A stretch of 64,000 nucleotides of DNA from Candidatus Villigracilis affinis (GTDB taxonomy: Bacteria > Chloroflexota > Anaerolineae > Anaerolineales > Villigracilaceae): positions 434,001-498,000 of the forward strand of contig JADKEA010000019.1 in assembly GCA_016718275.1 (NCBI GenBank). The letters run 5' to 3'. Within the stretch, counting starts at the first letter, position 1. Every line of letters begins with the position of its first letter. Of this stretch, positions 44,399 through 52,898 are shown piece by piece. A model generated the notes under the pieces. It was not told the origin of the DNA and made no database searches. It saw only the letters and a list, made by a program, of their open reading frames with translations. The position numbers and the translations under genes are program-made.

Positions 44399-45207
44399 GA
44401 CCTCTCCGTCCATGATGGGTGTGCGTATTTTTCACGGACGAGTTCTTCCGCTCTTTCGGATTCGGATGCAGACATTTCCCCGCGCTGAAAGCGGATTCCC
44501 AACTGCGCTTCAAATCCTTTAACGAAAGCTTGGGCTGCTGTTTCCCAATCAGTTTTCACGCCTAAAGTGGATTCGACAGTCGTCGCTCGTGCCAGCAATC
44601 GTTGAGCCGCATTGTCTCGCGCAGCTTCGTCCCTGAAGACCAATGTCTGACAAATACGAGTCAGATCTCCCGTAAGAGGAAGCGAGCCGTGTTGCAATAC
44701 GCCTTCCTTTTTACGGGCCTGCGCCGAGCCGATGAGCTTTTTTCCTCCCACAGTGATTTCATATGTGGACGGCACTTCAAAGCAGACGGGGTTAAGGTTT
44801 AAGGTCGCAGGTTCAGAGATATGTTCCTTGATTTCAACAGGCAGCCCCAACTCGCGAATGGCGAATAACAAAGCCTGCGCGAGACGGTTATAGGATTCCA
44901 GAACGCCGCCTGCCAGCACGGGTTCATCTGCACTGCCAGTGACTGAGTAAGTCAATTCATCAGTGTGCAAAATGGCCCGCCCTCCCGTCACACGGCGGAC
45001 GACTTCCCAGCCATTCGCCTTCAATCGTTCCACATCCACATCTGCAAAGGATTGCGCGTGGCCCAAAGACAGGCACGGCGGATCCCACGAATACAACCGC
45101 AGCGTAGGCAGCGATTCTCCGCGATGGATATGTTCAAGAATGGATTCGTCCACGGCCATGTTCCACGCGCCGCTGGATGGGGGAGTGTAAAGGAGACGCC
45201 AGTTCAT
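44395..45207 (-). CDS. Lipoate-protein ligase A / octanoyltransferase LipM family
   Basis: 270 residues. Core motifs: WNMAVDESILEH (about 15), PPCLSLGHAQSF, EVVRRVTGGRAILHTDELTYS (about 70) and YEITVGGKKLIGSAQARKKEGVLQHGS with the catalytic-type Lys (about 150). A Cys in PVCFEVPS fits the LipM octanoyltransferase position. The members attach lipoyl or octanoyl groups to E2 and GcvH proteins. Just before that Cys the residues EPATLNLNP are coded by DNA (44790-44813) resembling an intergenic word repeat. LipM or LplA activity cannot be separated here. Confidence 0.86.
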   Translation of the reverse strand: MNWRLLYTPPSSGAWNMAVDESILEHIHRGESLPTLRLYSWDPPCLSLGHAQSFADVDVERLKANGWEVVRRVTGGRAILHTDELTYSVTGSADEPVLAGGVLESYNRLAQALLFAIRELGLPVEIKEHISEPATLNLNPVCFEVPSTYEITVGGKKLIGSAQARKKEGVLQHGSLPLTGDLTRICQTLVFRDEAARDNAAQRLLARATTVESTLGVKTDWETAAQAFVKGFEAQLGIRFQRGEMSASESERAEELVREKYAHPSWTERS

Positions 45208-45270
45208 TTGGGTTTAAAGGTTGAAAAGTTTGAAAGTCGGGTGGTTGAAACTTGTAAACATTTCAACTTG

Positions 45271-46197
45271 CTAACTTTCAAACTCTTGCAATATTTGATC
45301 TTCAAGTTCGGGTGAAATTTCTTCCAACGGCGGGCGGACGGTCCAGCGTGGCATGTCGTGCAGTTTATGCAACAGCGCCTTCAATGTGGGTGGGAAGGGA
45401 GTGTATTTTTCGAGGGCATGCCTTTGTTTTGCAACCCGCGCCTGAATTTCAGACGGGTCTTTGCCTTCGTTATACAAATCCCAAATGTCGCGCAAATCAT
45501 TTCCAATTAAATTCGCCATCGCGGTGATGGCGCCCTGTGCGTGATTCTTCAATGCGTGATGGAAGTGCGAATCCGTGCCGTTGAGCACGAGTAGGTCTTT
45601 GCCAAAGCGTTGACCAACTGCCGCTGAAAAAGCCTCATCGTGAGAGGAATCTTTGATGCCTGCAAATTGATTCGGGAACGCATCCTTCAAACGGGCGATC
45701 AAGTCAAGTGAGAATCCAATGCCCGCAGCACTGGGGATGTGATAGCCAAGTAAATATTTATTGGCTGGCACGGCTTTGGTGATCAACTCACTGAACCATT
45801 TGAACAAACCTTCGTCAGTGGCTTTGCGGAAGTAATACGGAGGCAGAACCACCACACCGTCATAACCGAGATCGAAGGCGAGCTTGGTCAATTCGATCGA
45901 TTCGGAAAGGCTGGGCGTGCCTGTACCTGCCAGCAATTTGAATCCAGGCAACTGATGACGATACACGCGTACGGAACGCAGCAATACTTCACGCTCCTTT
46001 GGCGAGAAGGACGGGCCTTCGCCAGTGGTGCCGAAGAGCAACGCGCCGTGGCATCCGCTGGCGGCGAGATAACGCAAAAGAGCAGGAACCGCTTCAAGGT
46101 CCAGCGATGAATCGTGTTTACTCCCTTTGGGAGGTGCTTCGAGAAGGGGAGTTACTGCCGCAGCGTAGACTCCTGCAAGTGGGTGTAAGTCAGTCAT
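45271..46197 (-). CDS. DapA/N-acetylneuraminate lyase family aldolase
   Basis: 308 residues, TIM-barrel aldolase. N-terminal GVYAAAVTPLLE, GALLFGTTGEGPSFS (about 55), KLLAGTGTPSLSESIELT, YDGVVVLPPYYF (Tyr relay) and the Schiff-base Lys in FAGIKDSSHDEAF (about 175). The family joins or cleaves pyruvate with aldehydes (dihydrodipicolinate synthase, KDG aldolase, NanA). It is rather divergent from true DapA, so substrate is open. A 3-base gap follows the ParB-like gene, so the two are co-translated. Confidence 0.85.
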   Translation of the reverse strand: MTDLHPLAGVYAAAVTPLLEAPPKGSKHDSSLDLEAVPALLRYLAASGCHGALLFGTTGEGPSFSPKEREVLLRSVRVYRHQLPGFKLLAGTGTPSLSESIELTKLAFDLGYDGVVVLPPYYFRKATDEGLFKWFSELITKAVPANKYLLGYHIPSAAGIGFSLDLIARLKDAFPNQFAGIKDSSHDEAFSAAVGQRFGKDLLVLNGTDSHFHHALKNHAQGAITAMANLIGNDLRDIWDLYNEGKDPSEIQARVAKQRHALEKYTPFPPTLKALLHKLHDMPRWTVRPPLEEISPELEDQILQEFES

Positions 46198-46200
46198 GGA

Positions 46201-47055
46201 TTATTTCTTTTTCTTCTTGACAAATTTTTGCGCAGCTTCCTCGGGCGGCAGCAACGGCTGTCCCTTTTCCTTGGACAAATAGTGCTGATGATCCAATGTC
46301 CATAAATAAAGATCGCCCTCGGTCTTATCGGGGAAATTCTTCAGAATGTCGCTCTTGCGAACGACCTCGATGATCGGCAGATACACTGTATCATACCAAT
46401 GTGCCACAGCTTCCTCATCAGTGACATCGCGTTGCAGATCGATCCCCATGAAATAACGATGAACGGCGATGTGTTCGAGCATGCGCTCAAAGCCATCAGG
46501 GATGGTCAGCTTGATATTCGCATCCGGGCGGATGTGATCAAGCGATGAACGTTCGAGGAAACGCACTTTGGTGCCGAGGATTTCGAGGTCTTCGGGCTGG
46601 ATGTTCGGCGTAATGTTTACGCGGGTGGCACATTCGCGGATCTCAGCCTCGATAAATTCCTGCCCCTGTTCGCGCGCCACAGAAACACGGTGATGCCCAT
46701 CGACAACGAAATACACTTCGCCTACTTTATAAAGAACGACGGGCGGGAGATTTACATCCTGATAAAAAGCGCGGTCGACCTTTTGCCAGCGGTTGGCAAG
46801 CTGATCTTCACGCGGAAGGAAGGCGCGGTCGAATTCATGATAACGATTCAAACTACCCGCGATCTGCTCCACACGAATGGTTTTAACTCCCCGATAAATG
46901 GGACCGCCGATGTGCAGTTTCTCCTTGACATCGTCGTAGGAGAGCAGGGTGGTGGGGCGCTGTCCCTTCAGGACGGCAATAGCCTGGTTGATAAAGGATT
47001 TGAAACGTGCCTTGCTAAAATCGGCACGCACTCGGGAATTTAATTCGTCAGACAT
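46201..47055 (-). CDS. ParB/Srx-like domain protein, unknown function
   Basis: 284 residues. ParB-type fold centred on VYFVVDGHHRVSVAREQG (about 115-135), preceded by ALPREDQ-type motif FLPREDQLANRW and VNLPPVVLYKVGE. The C-terminal half (DEEAVAHWYDTVYLPIIEVVRK and LYLWTLDHQHYLSK) recalls the DUF4032 region that follows a ParB-like domain in other bacteria; this is from memory and tentative. No helix-turn-helix seen, so it is not a partition protein. Tail is a run of five Lys. It lies between a metallophosphoesterase and a DapA-type aldolase gene. Confidence 0.75.
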   Translation of the reverse strand: MSDELNSRVRADFSKARFKSFINQAIAVLKGQRPTTLLSYDDVKEKLHIGGPIYRGVKTIRVEQIAGSLNRYHEFDRAFLPREDQLANRWQKVDRAFYQDVNLPPVVLYKVGEVYFVVDGHHRVSVAREQGQEFIEAEIRECATRVNITPNIQPEDLEILGTKVRFLERSSLDHIRPDANIKLTIPDGFERMLEHIAVHRYFMGIDLQRDVTDEEAVAHWYDTVYLPIIEVVRKSDILKNFPDKTEGDLYLWTLDHQHYLSKEKGQPLLPPEEAAQKFVKKKKK

Positions 47056-47057
47056 GG

Positions 47058-47684
47058 TTAATGGCTCACTTCTATGGTTTTGTAGGGATAAACATTAATA
47101 ATCTTTGTAAGACCAAAGTTGGCTTCAACGTTCTCAAGGTTTCTTTTGTATACATGGGTATGGCCGTGAAAATGATAACGCGGCTTTGCAATGCGGATCA
47201 GCCAGTTCAAGGCCTTCAACCCCTGATGGGCTGGATCTGAATCGTCGTGGATGCCGAAGGGGGGCGAATGGCTGATGAGGATATCCAGTGCGCGGCCGTA
47301 TTGGAGGCGGTTAAGCAGCAGGCGGGGCAGCATGAGCATTGCCCGATAGTAGGCGTCCGTTTGGCTGTATTGATTTATGCCATCGGGCCGGTATCGGATG
47401 CTTCCGCCAAAGCCGCCGATCAGGAACTTGTTGTGGCGCGCAGTTTCCAGGTCCAGGTTGATGCCGCCTTCGGGGCGCAGGGGATTCTGGCGCGGGTCAT
47501 GCCGCGGGTCGTGATTGCCCGGCACGTAGAACATCGGCACGTTCAGCATGGTGACGAGATATTCCAGATATTCGAAGGGCATATCCCCGCAGCCGAGGAT
47601 CAATTCCACATCTCGAAAGTGGCCGCTGGCTGAGAGTGTGTAGATGCGATCAAGGGCCTGGTCACTTACTGCGAGGATTTTCAT
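47058..47684 (-). CDS. Calcineurin-like metallophosphoesterase
   Basis: 208 residues from ATG 47684 (MKILAVSDQALDRIY); a longer reading to 47777 adds residues without family similarity. Metal-binding motifs: VSD (first Asp), LGCGDMPFEY, VPGNHDPRHD, DILISHSPP and YHFHGHTHVYKRN. The first motif lacks the usual His (SDQ instead of SDxH). Family members hydrolyse phosphomonoesters or diesters including cyclic nucleotides. First gene of a five-gene minus-strand operon. Confidence 0.85.
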   Translation of the reverse strand: MKILAVSDQALDRIYTLSASGHFRDVELILGCGDMPFEYLEYLVTMLNVPMFYVPGNHDPRHDPRQNPLRPEGGINLDLETARHNKFLIGGFGGSIRYRPDGINQYSQTDAYYRAMLMLPRLLLNRLQYGRALDILISHSPPFGIHDDSDPAHQGLKALNWLIRIAKPRYHFHGHTHVYKRNLENVEANFGLTKIINVYPYKTIEVSH

Positions 47685-47779
47685 AACTTCTACATTTTGC
47701 CGTAGAAAGCATTTCCCCGCAAGCCAGTTTACCGACGAAATTGCAATTTCCGGCATTTGCAATTCCATTAACCACACAC

Positions 47780-47822
47780 TATAATCAAAGAATTCGCAGG
47801 ATGAACGCAGGAGTCTTCTCTG
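47780..47822 (+). promoter_or_regulatory. -10 box and leader of the kinase cassette
   Basis: TATAAT at 47780-47785 with only a weak -35. About 25 bases further AGGAG (47809-47813) is spaced six bases from CTG 47820, which is in frame with the kinase. The residues it would add (ETRNITSPIG and onward) lead smoothly into SGITLVDRYNI, a usual kinase N-terminus in this phylum. Confidence 0.5.
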
Positions 47823-47909
47823 GAAACCAGAAATATCACCTCTCCCATTGGGTCAGATTCAGGCAGTAATTCCGCCTCCCGCCAGCAGATACAATCTGGC
47901 ATTACACTC

Positions 47910-49706
47910 GTGGATCGTTACAATATCCAGGATGTAATCGGTGTGGGAGGTATGGGATCTGTTTATCGCGCCCGTGACCTGCATTTTCCAAACGTGGTCA
48001 AGCTGGTGGCTGTGAAGGAAATGATCAACAGCGCGCCAGATCCGCTTGTGCGCCAAACCATTGTGCAAAATTTCGAGCGCGAAGCAAATTTGCTTGCCAC
48101 ACTTAATCATCCCGCCATCCCCCGTATTTACGATTACTTTTCCCTGGATGATCGCTCCTACCTTGTCCTGGAATTTATCCACGGTAAGGACCTTGAAGCG
48201 GTTATCGGTGATTCAAATGGTTTCCTGCCGGAAGATCAGGTGATCAGTTGGGCGGTTCAACTTTGTGATGTGCTGAACTACATCCACGGTCACAAGCCAG
48301 ACCCGATCATCTTCCGCGATATGAAGCCTTCCAACGTGATGATCAATCACAATGGGGATGTGGTGCTTGTAGATTTCGGCATTGCCAAGACTTTCCAGTC
48401 CGGGCAAAAAGGGACCATGATCGGCACCGAAGGATATTCACCGCCCGAGCAATATCGTGGTGAAGCCACTCCGTTGGCAGATATCTATTCCCTTGGCGCC
48501 ACCCTGCATCATGCTATTACGAGACGCGACCCGCGCCTTGAGCCGCCTTTCTCTTTTGCAGAGCGCCCCATCCGCCGTATTAACCCCAATGTTTCAATGG
48601 AATTTGAAGCCGTGGTAAATACGGCGTTGCAATATAATCCGAATGACCGCTTCTCCAGCACAGCCGCCATGAAAGATGCTTTGCTGAATGTTGCCCGCAA
48701 GACGGGAACGTTGGACAAGGTTGCTGCTGCTTTGCCGGTTTCCAGCGGTGGAGTTAAACCGCTCTGGACGTTCAAGTGCGAAGATGAGATTCGCGGCACG
48801 CCCGCTTTGCATCAGGGCATGCTGTTCATCGGCTGTTATGATAACAATCTGTATGCCTTGAACGCAGCCGACGGTCAATTTCAATGGAAGTATGCCACAG
48901 AGGGCGGCATCGTTGCCCGTCCGACCATCTATGATAATAATGTGATCTTTGGTTCAGAGGATCATCGTTTGCATGTGGTCAGTGTGCGCAGTGGCAAGGT
49001 GGTTTGGACGTATTACACCGAAGGTGAGATCTATTCCTCGCCGCGTATTGCGGATGGACATATCTTCTTCGGCTCAGATGACCAGGATATGCACGCGGTC
49101 AACGTTACCAGTGGCCGCGCAAAATGGAAATTTGCCACAGATGCGCCGATCCATTCCACACCGCTAGTGGCAAATGAAATGATATTTTTCGGCACCGAGT
49201 CTGGCGGTTTTTATGCTATTGATTTCCGCGGTGAACAGAAGTGGCGTTTTCAAAGCAAGCGCGCGGTCACATCCTCTCCGATCATCAAGGGACAGGCCGT
49301 TTATTTTTCGTCTGTGGATGGCACCCTGTACGCGCTAGATTCAAAGAACGGCTGGCCGATCTGGAAATTCCGCATGGGCAAGGGATCCATCTCCTCCCCG
49401 TCGCTTGCAGATGATTTCATCTTCGTCGGTGCGGCTGACGGCTTCATCTATTGTGTTGATACACGGAACGCCAAGGAAGTATGGCGTTTCCATACTGAAA
49501 ACCAGGTGAGCGGCTCGCCCGTGATCTATAAAGATTCTCTGTACTGCGGCTCCATCGATGGAAGTTTGTATTGCCTGGAATACCGCACTGGCCGTTTGCG
49601 CTGGAAGTTCGAAACACAGGCCGCTATTACAGGTTCACCGGTTGTGTTCGATGATATTGTTTATTTTGGTTCTACAGACCACCAAGTTTACGCACTGTTC
49701 GCCTAA
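47910..49706 (+). CDS. Ser/Thr protein kinase (Hanks type) fused to a PQQ-type beta-propeller, without membrane span
   Basis: 598 residues from GTG 47910; the real start may be CTG 47820 because the preceding codons (SGITLV) belong to the typical kinase start. Kinase domain 1-265: GVGGMGSVYRA, VAVKEM (Lys), IFRDMKPSNVMI (catalytic Asp; HRD is FRD), LVDFGIAK, and TEGYSPPEQ. From about 285 a propeller of about eight PQQ-like blades (for example WTFKCEDEIRGTPAL, VVWTYYTEGEIYSSPRI, WRFHTENQVSGSPVI). There is no hydrophobic span between the parts, so both are cytoplasmic, unlike the usual receptor kinases. The propeller probably binds a cytosolic ligand or substrate proteins. First of a cassette with phosphatase, FHA and DnaJ-vWA genes. 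Confidence 0.92.
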   Translation: MDRYNIQDVIGVGGMGSVYRARDLHFPNVVKLVAVKEMINSAPDPLVRQTIVQNFEREANLLATLNHPAIPRIYDYFSLDDRSYLVLEFIHGKDLEAVIGDSNGFLPEDQVISWAVQLCDVLNYIHGHKPDPIIFRDMKPSNVMINHNGDVVLVDFGIAKTFQSGQKGTMIGTEGYSPPEQYRGEATPLADIYSLGATLHHAITRRDPRLEPPFSFAERPIRRINPNVSMEFEAVVNTALQYNPNDRFSSTAAMKDALLNVARKTGTLDKVAAALPVSSGGVKPLWTFKCEDEIRGTPALHQGMLFIGCYDNNLYALNAADGQFQWKYATEGGIVARPTIYDNNVIFGSEDHRLHVVSVRSGKVVWTYYTEGEIYSSPRIADGHIFFGSDDQDMHAVNVTSGRAKWKFATDAPIHSTPLVANEMIFFGTESGGFYAIDFRGEQKWRFQSKRAVTSSPIIKGQAVYFSSVDGTLYALDSKNGWPIWKFRMGKGSISSPSLADDFIFVGAADGFIYCVDTRNAKEVWRFHTENQVSGSPVIYKDSLYCGSIDGSLYCLEYRTGRLRWKFETQAAITGSPVVFDDIVYFGSTDHQVYALFA

Positions 49707-49718
49707 AAGGAGTCTCTC

Positions 49719-50636
49719 GTGGCTGATTTTTTTCGAAAACTATTTGGTACAAAAACAACTGAGGAACCTGCGAAACCAAAGCAGGTAGATATGGCCACAA
49801 CTGCGCCGCTTTCAGACCAGCAGATCAACTCCATTATTGCGAACCAATATGTGAAGTATGAAACGAAACAGGTTATCGCCAGTGTGGGCCAGTCTGTAGG
49901 GAAGCAGCGTGAGCATAACGAAGATAGTTTGCTCGCGATCACATCCACCATTTCCGGAAGCACGGAAAGCATCCCCTTCGGGTTGTACATCGTGGCCGAT
50001 GGCATGGGCGGGCATCAGTTCGGTGAAGTGGCAAGCAATGCCGCCGTTCGCATTATGGGTGGCAACATTACCAAAAAATTCCATTCCTATCTTTACAACC
50101 TGCCGACTCAGGCCCTTCAAGAGTCTCTGCAAGAGGTGATGGAATCGTCGGTTATGGAAGCCCATCAATACGTTCAGAAGGAAGCGCCGGGCAGCGGTAC
50201 CACAGTTACCGCCGCGCTGGTTCTCGGTCAGCAGGTGACAATCGCGCATGTGGGGGATAGTCGTGCCTATTCCATTTATCCGGATGGAAGGATCGAGCCG
50301 ATCACACGCGACCATTCACTGGTCAAGCGACTGGAAGAGCTCGGACACCTCAGCAAGGATGAAGCTGCCAATTTCCCCCATCGCAACGTATTGATCCGCG
50401 CGTTGGGCCAGGGCGAATCCCTTGAAGCCGATGTCTTCACGGTTCCATTTCCGCAGGCTGGTTATCTCATGATCTGCAGCGATGGTCTTTGGGGTGTTAT
50501 CAGCGAAAAAGATATCTATCGCTCGATTGCCGAAGCGCCAAATCTCCACCGTGCCTGTCAGAACATGGTTGAAGCCGCCAATTTAGCCGGTGGTCCCGAT
50601 AATATTACAGTGATCCTCGTTCAAATGGTTGGATAA
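49719..50636 (+). CDS. PP2C-family Ser/Thr protein phosphatase
   Basis: 305 residues. N-terminal about 45 residues are low-complexity, then the PP2C domain: KQREHNEDSLLA (about 65), IVADGMGGHQFGEVAS, GSGTTVTAALVLGQ, IAHVGDSRAYSIYPDG, ITRDHSLVKRLEELGHLS, MICSDGLWGVIS and GGPDNITVILV. All metal-binding Asp residues are present. No membrane span. It removes phosphate from Ser/Thr of the kinase and its targets. AAAGGAG precedes the start; two bases separate it from the next gene. Confidence 0.94.
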   Translation: MADFFRKLFGTKTTEEPAKPKQVDMATTAPLSDQQINSIIANQYVKYETKQVIASVGQSVGKQREHNEDSLLAITSTISGSTESIPFGLYIVADGMGGHQFGEVASNAAVRIMGGNITKKFHSYLYNLPTQALQESLQEVMESSVMEAHQYVQKEAPGSGTTVTAALVLGQQVTIAHVGDSRAYSIYPDGRIEPITRDHSLVKRLEELGHLSKDEAANFPHRNVLIRALGQGESLEADVFTVPFPQAGYLMICSDGLWGVISEKDIYRSIAEAPNLHRACQNMVEAANLAGGPDNITVILVQMVG

Positions 50637-50638
50637 TC

Positions 50639-52120
50639 ATGGCCTCCAACAAGCCGGATTATTATGCCACGTTGGGTGTTTTTCGCGATGCCTCATCAGA
50701 GGAGATAAAGCACGCTTATTTTGAAGCAGCCCAGCGATTACATCCGGATAAGAATGTGGCTGCTGGTGAAACCGAGCTTTTTCTCGAGATACAACAAGCC
50801 TACGAAGTCCTCTCGAATCCCAAGCGAAAAAATTTATACGACGCCACCCTCCCCCCGGACCTCAACTTCAGCACGGTTGTAAAGCATGAAGTGACCTTCA
50901 GCCGCCCAAATCTCGTAAAGTTGGGTGAGCCGCAGTTGCTATATGCCCTGCTCGAAGTCAGTCCGCGCGAGGAAAAGGAAAGTCTCCCCACTCCTCCGCT
51001 TAACATCTGCCTTGTGCTGGATCGTTCCACTTCCATGCAAGGCGACAAGATGGACATGGTGAAGGCCACTGCCATTCAATTGCTGCGAAGTCTGCGGCCG
51101 GAAGATGTCTTCAGTGTGGTGGCTTTCAGTGATCGTGCGGAAGTGATCATCCCTGCCGCCTTGAATGCAGATAAAAAGAAACAGGAAGGTCGCATTCAGA
51201 TGATGCAATCATCGGGTGCGACTGAAATTTTCCAGGGGCTGAAAGCTGGCTTGGAGGAAGTCCGACGGACCGTTGACCCTTCGCGTGTGAATCATATTAT
51301 CCTGCTTACCGATGGCCAGACCTACGGTGATGAACTGGATTGCTTGAAACTTGCCGAGGAAGCCGCAGCCCAGAATATTGGCATTACCGGCATGGGCATT
51401 GGCCATGAATGGAATGATATTTTCCTCGACGCCCTCGCCAGCAAAACGGGCGGCTCTTCCGCATATATTTCCAAACCCAAGGACATTCAGCATCTGCTGA
51501 TCGATAAATTCAACGCTCTTATCAGCACCTATGCGGATGAAGTCCTCCTTGATTTCAAAGCACGGGAAGGTATCAAGATCAGTTATGTGTTTCGGCTTCA
51601 ACCGGAAGGCGGCTCCATTGCCATTGAATCTCCGATGAAGCTTGGTCCGATCCTGCGCGATACTCCGCTGCATGTGCTGATCGAATTTATTGTCGATCCT
51701 TCAGCCTTGAAGGAAGATGATGTTTCTGTATTGAATGGCACGCTGAAGTTGTCTATCGCTGCGCGCCCTACGCCGGTTCCTCCCATTCGTGTAAATCTTA
51801 AGCGTGAAGTCCACGCCAATCCTTCCGCTGAGCCACCTCCCACCCGTATTCTGAGCGCACTTTCCCGCCTTACCTTATACCGCATGCAGGAGCGGGCTCG
51901 CAGTGCTGCAGATGCCGGTCAGTTTGATGAAGCGGCGCGTCACCTACATAACCTGGCGACCCACCTTCTTTCAAAAGGTGAGAACTCGCTTGCCAAAACC
52001 GCCCTGTTTGAAGCTGAGAATCTTGAAAAGATGCATGCCTGGAGCGCCAGCGGAACCAAGGATATTAAATATCACACCCGTGCGCTCCTCATGGGCGGTT
52101 CAAAGGAGAAAGTAAAATGA
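50639..52120 (+). CDS. DnaJ-domain / von Willebrand factor A fusion protein
   Basis: 493 residues. J domain 1-70: PDYYATLGVFRDASSEEIKHAYFE then RLHPDKNVAAGE, with the HPD triad. A vWA domain about 115-300 carries the MIDAS set DRSTSMQGDK, the Thr in SGATEIFQGL, and LLTDGQTYGDELD. Beyond it a beta-rich domain (YVFRLQPEGGSIAIESP) and a helical C-terminus. It has no Gly/Phe or zinc region of a classical DnaJ. The J domain should recruit Hsp70 to a vWA-bound partner. ATGA-type overlap with the FHA gene. Rare fusion; most likely a regulated assembly or stress adaptor in the kinase cassette. Confidence 0.9.
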   Translation: MASNKPDYYATLGVFRDASSEEIKHAYFEAAQRLHPDKNVAAGETELFLEIQQAYEVLSNPKRKNLYDATLPPDLNFSTVVKHEVTFSRPNLVKLGEPQLLYALLEVSPREEKESLPTPPLNICLVLDRSTSMQGDKMDMVKATAIQLLRSLRPEDVFSVVAFSDRAEVIIPAALNADKKKQEGRIQMMQSSGATEIFQGLKAGLEEVRRTVDPSRVNHIILLTDGQTYGDELDCLKLAEEAAAQNIGITGMGIGHEWNDIFLDALASKTGGSSAYISKPKDIQHLLIDKFNALISTYADEVLLDFKAREGIKISYVFRLQPEGGSIAIESPMKLGPILRDTPLHVLIEFIVDPSALKEDDVSVLNGTLKLSIAARPTPVPPIRVNLKREVHANPSAEPPPTRILSALSRLTLYRMQERARSAADAGQFDEAARHLHNLATHLLSKGENSLAKTALFEAENLEKMHAWSASGTKDIKYHTRALLMGGSKEKVK

Positions 52121-52635
52121 TTATCTGCTCCAATTGTAAAAATACAAACATGGATGGGGCGATGTTCTGCGCGGAATGCGGCTCGCAACTGGTCGGTAAA
52201 GATACCCTCATTACCCAGAACATCTCGACAAAACAATTCGAGAAGGCCAGAGAGGAAAAACCCAGACCCGGGAGCGATTCCTATCAGCCCTTTGATGGCA
52301 GCGATGCATGGGGAAGCCTGCATTTGCTCGATACCGGGCAGGTCCTTCCGCTTTCCACGAAAAACGAATTTACCATGGGACGCATCAGCGAAGGCCAGCC
52401 CATCATGCCCGATATTGACCTTTCGCCCTATCAGGCTTACGCCGCGGGAGTATCGCGTTTACACGCGGTGATCAAGCGCGAGGCTGGACGCATCATCTTC
52501 ATTGACCTCGGCTCTGCCAACGGCACCTATATCAATGGCAAACGTCTCACTCCGAACGTTGAACAGATCCTCAATCACGGCGATATTGTCGCGCTTGGAA
52601 AATTAAAACTGCAGATACTGGTCAAGAGTAATTAG
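52117..52635 (+). CDS. Zinc-ribbon-FHA domain protein
   Basis: 172 residues. N-terminal zinc ribbon (ICSNCKNTNMDGAMFCAECGSQL) with two CxxC knuckles, a short linker with Thr residues suitable for phosphorylation (TLITQNISTKQF), and an FHA domain (FTMGRISEGQPIMPDIDLSPY, VSRLHAVIKREAG, GSANGTYINGKRL, ILNHGDIVALGKLKLQI). FHA domains bind phosphothreonine, so it is the likely reader of the kinase. Overlaps the DnaJ-vWA stop by four bases. Confidence 0.93.
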   Translation: MIICSNCKNTNMDGAMFCAECGSQLVGKDTLITQNISTKQFEKAREEKPRPGSDSYQPFDGSDAWGSLHLLDTGQVLPLSTKNEFTMGRISEGQPIMPDIDLSPYQAYAAGVSRLHAVIKREAGRIIFIDLGSANGTYINGKRLTPNVEQILNHGDIVALGKLKLQILVKSN

Positions 52636-52650
52636 GAAAGCGAGATCGAT

Positions 52651-52893
52651 ATGGCTTATACAGTGATCATTCATATTTCAGGAGAGACTTCCGTGGCGGG
52701 GGAGATTGAAGAGCTCCCAAAACCTACAGATACGATCATCCTGGTGACGAATCCGCGCCAGAAGGACGGCAAGGATCTGCATTATCTTGATAGCAATGTC
52801 ACCAAGGTCATCTGGCCGCTTACCAAATTGAGCTTTATCGAGATACTCGAAGGCACCGGTGAAGAGAAGATTATTAGCTTTGTGAGGGAATAA
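52651..52893 (+). CDS. Unknown 80-residue protein of the kinase cassette
   Basis: 80 residues without signal peptide or membrane span; predicted all-beta (AYTVIIHISGETSVAGEIEE, TIILVTNPRQKDGKD). No family recognised. The gene is tightly packed between the FHA and the response-regulator genes (15 and 5 bases), with AGGAAAG upstream, so a true cassette member is likely. Confidence 0.75.
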   Translation: MAYTVIIHISGETSVAGEIEELPKPTDTIILVTNPRQKDGKDLHYLDSNVTKVIWPLTKLSFIEILEGTGEEKIISFVRE

Positions 52894-52898
52894 GGAAT

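Noticed and set aside
46201..47055. ParB-like protein as a plasmid partition gene
   Set aside because: It lacks the helix-turn-helix of partition ParB and has no ParA neighbour; the true parAB pair is at the window end.
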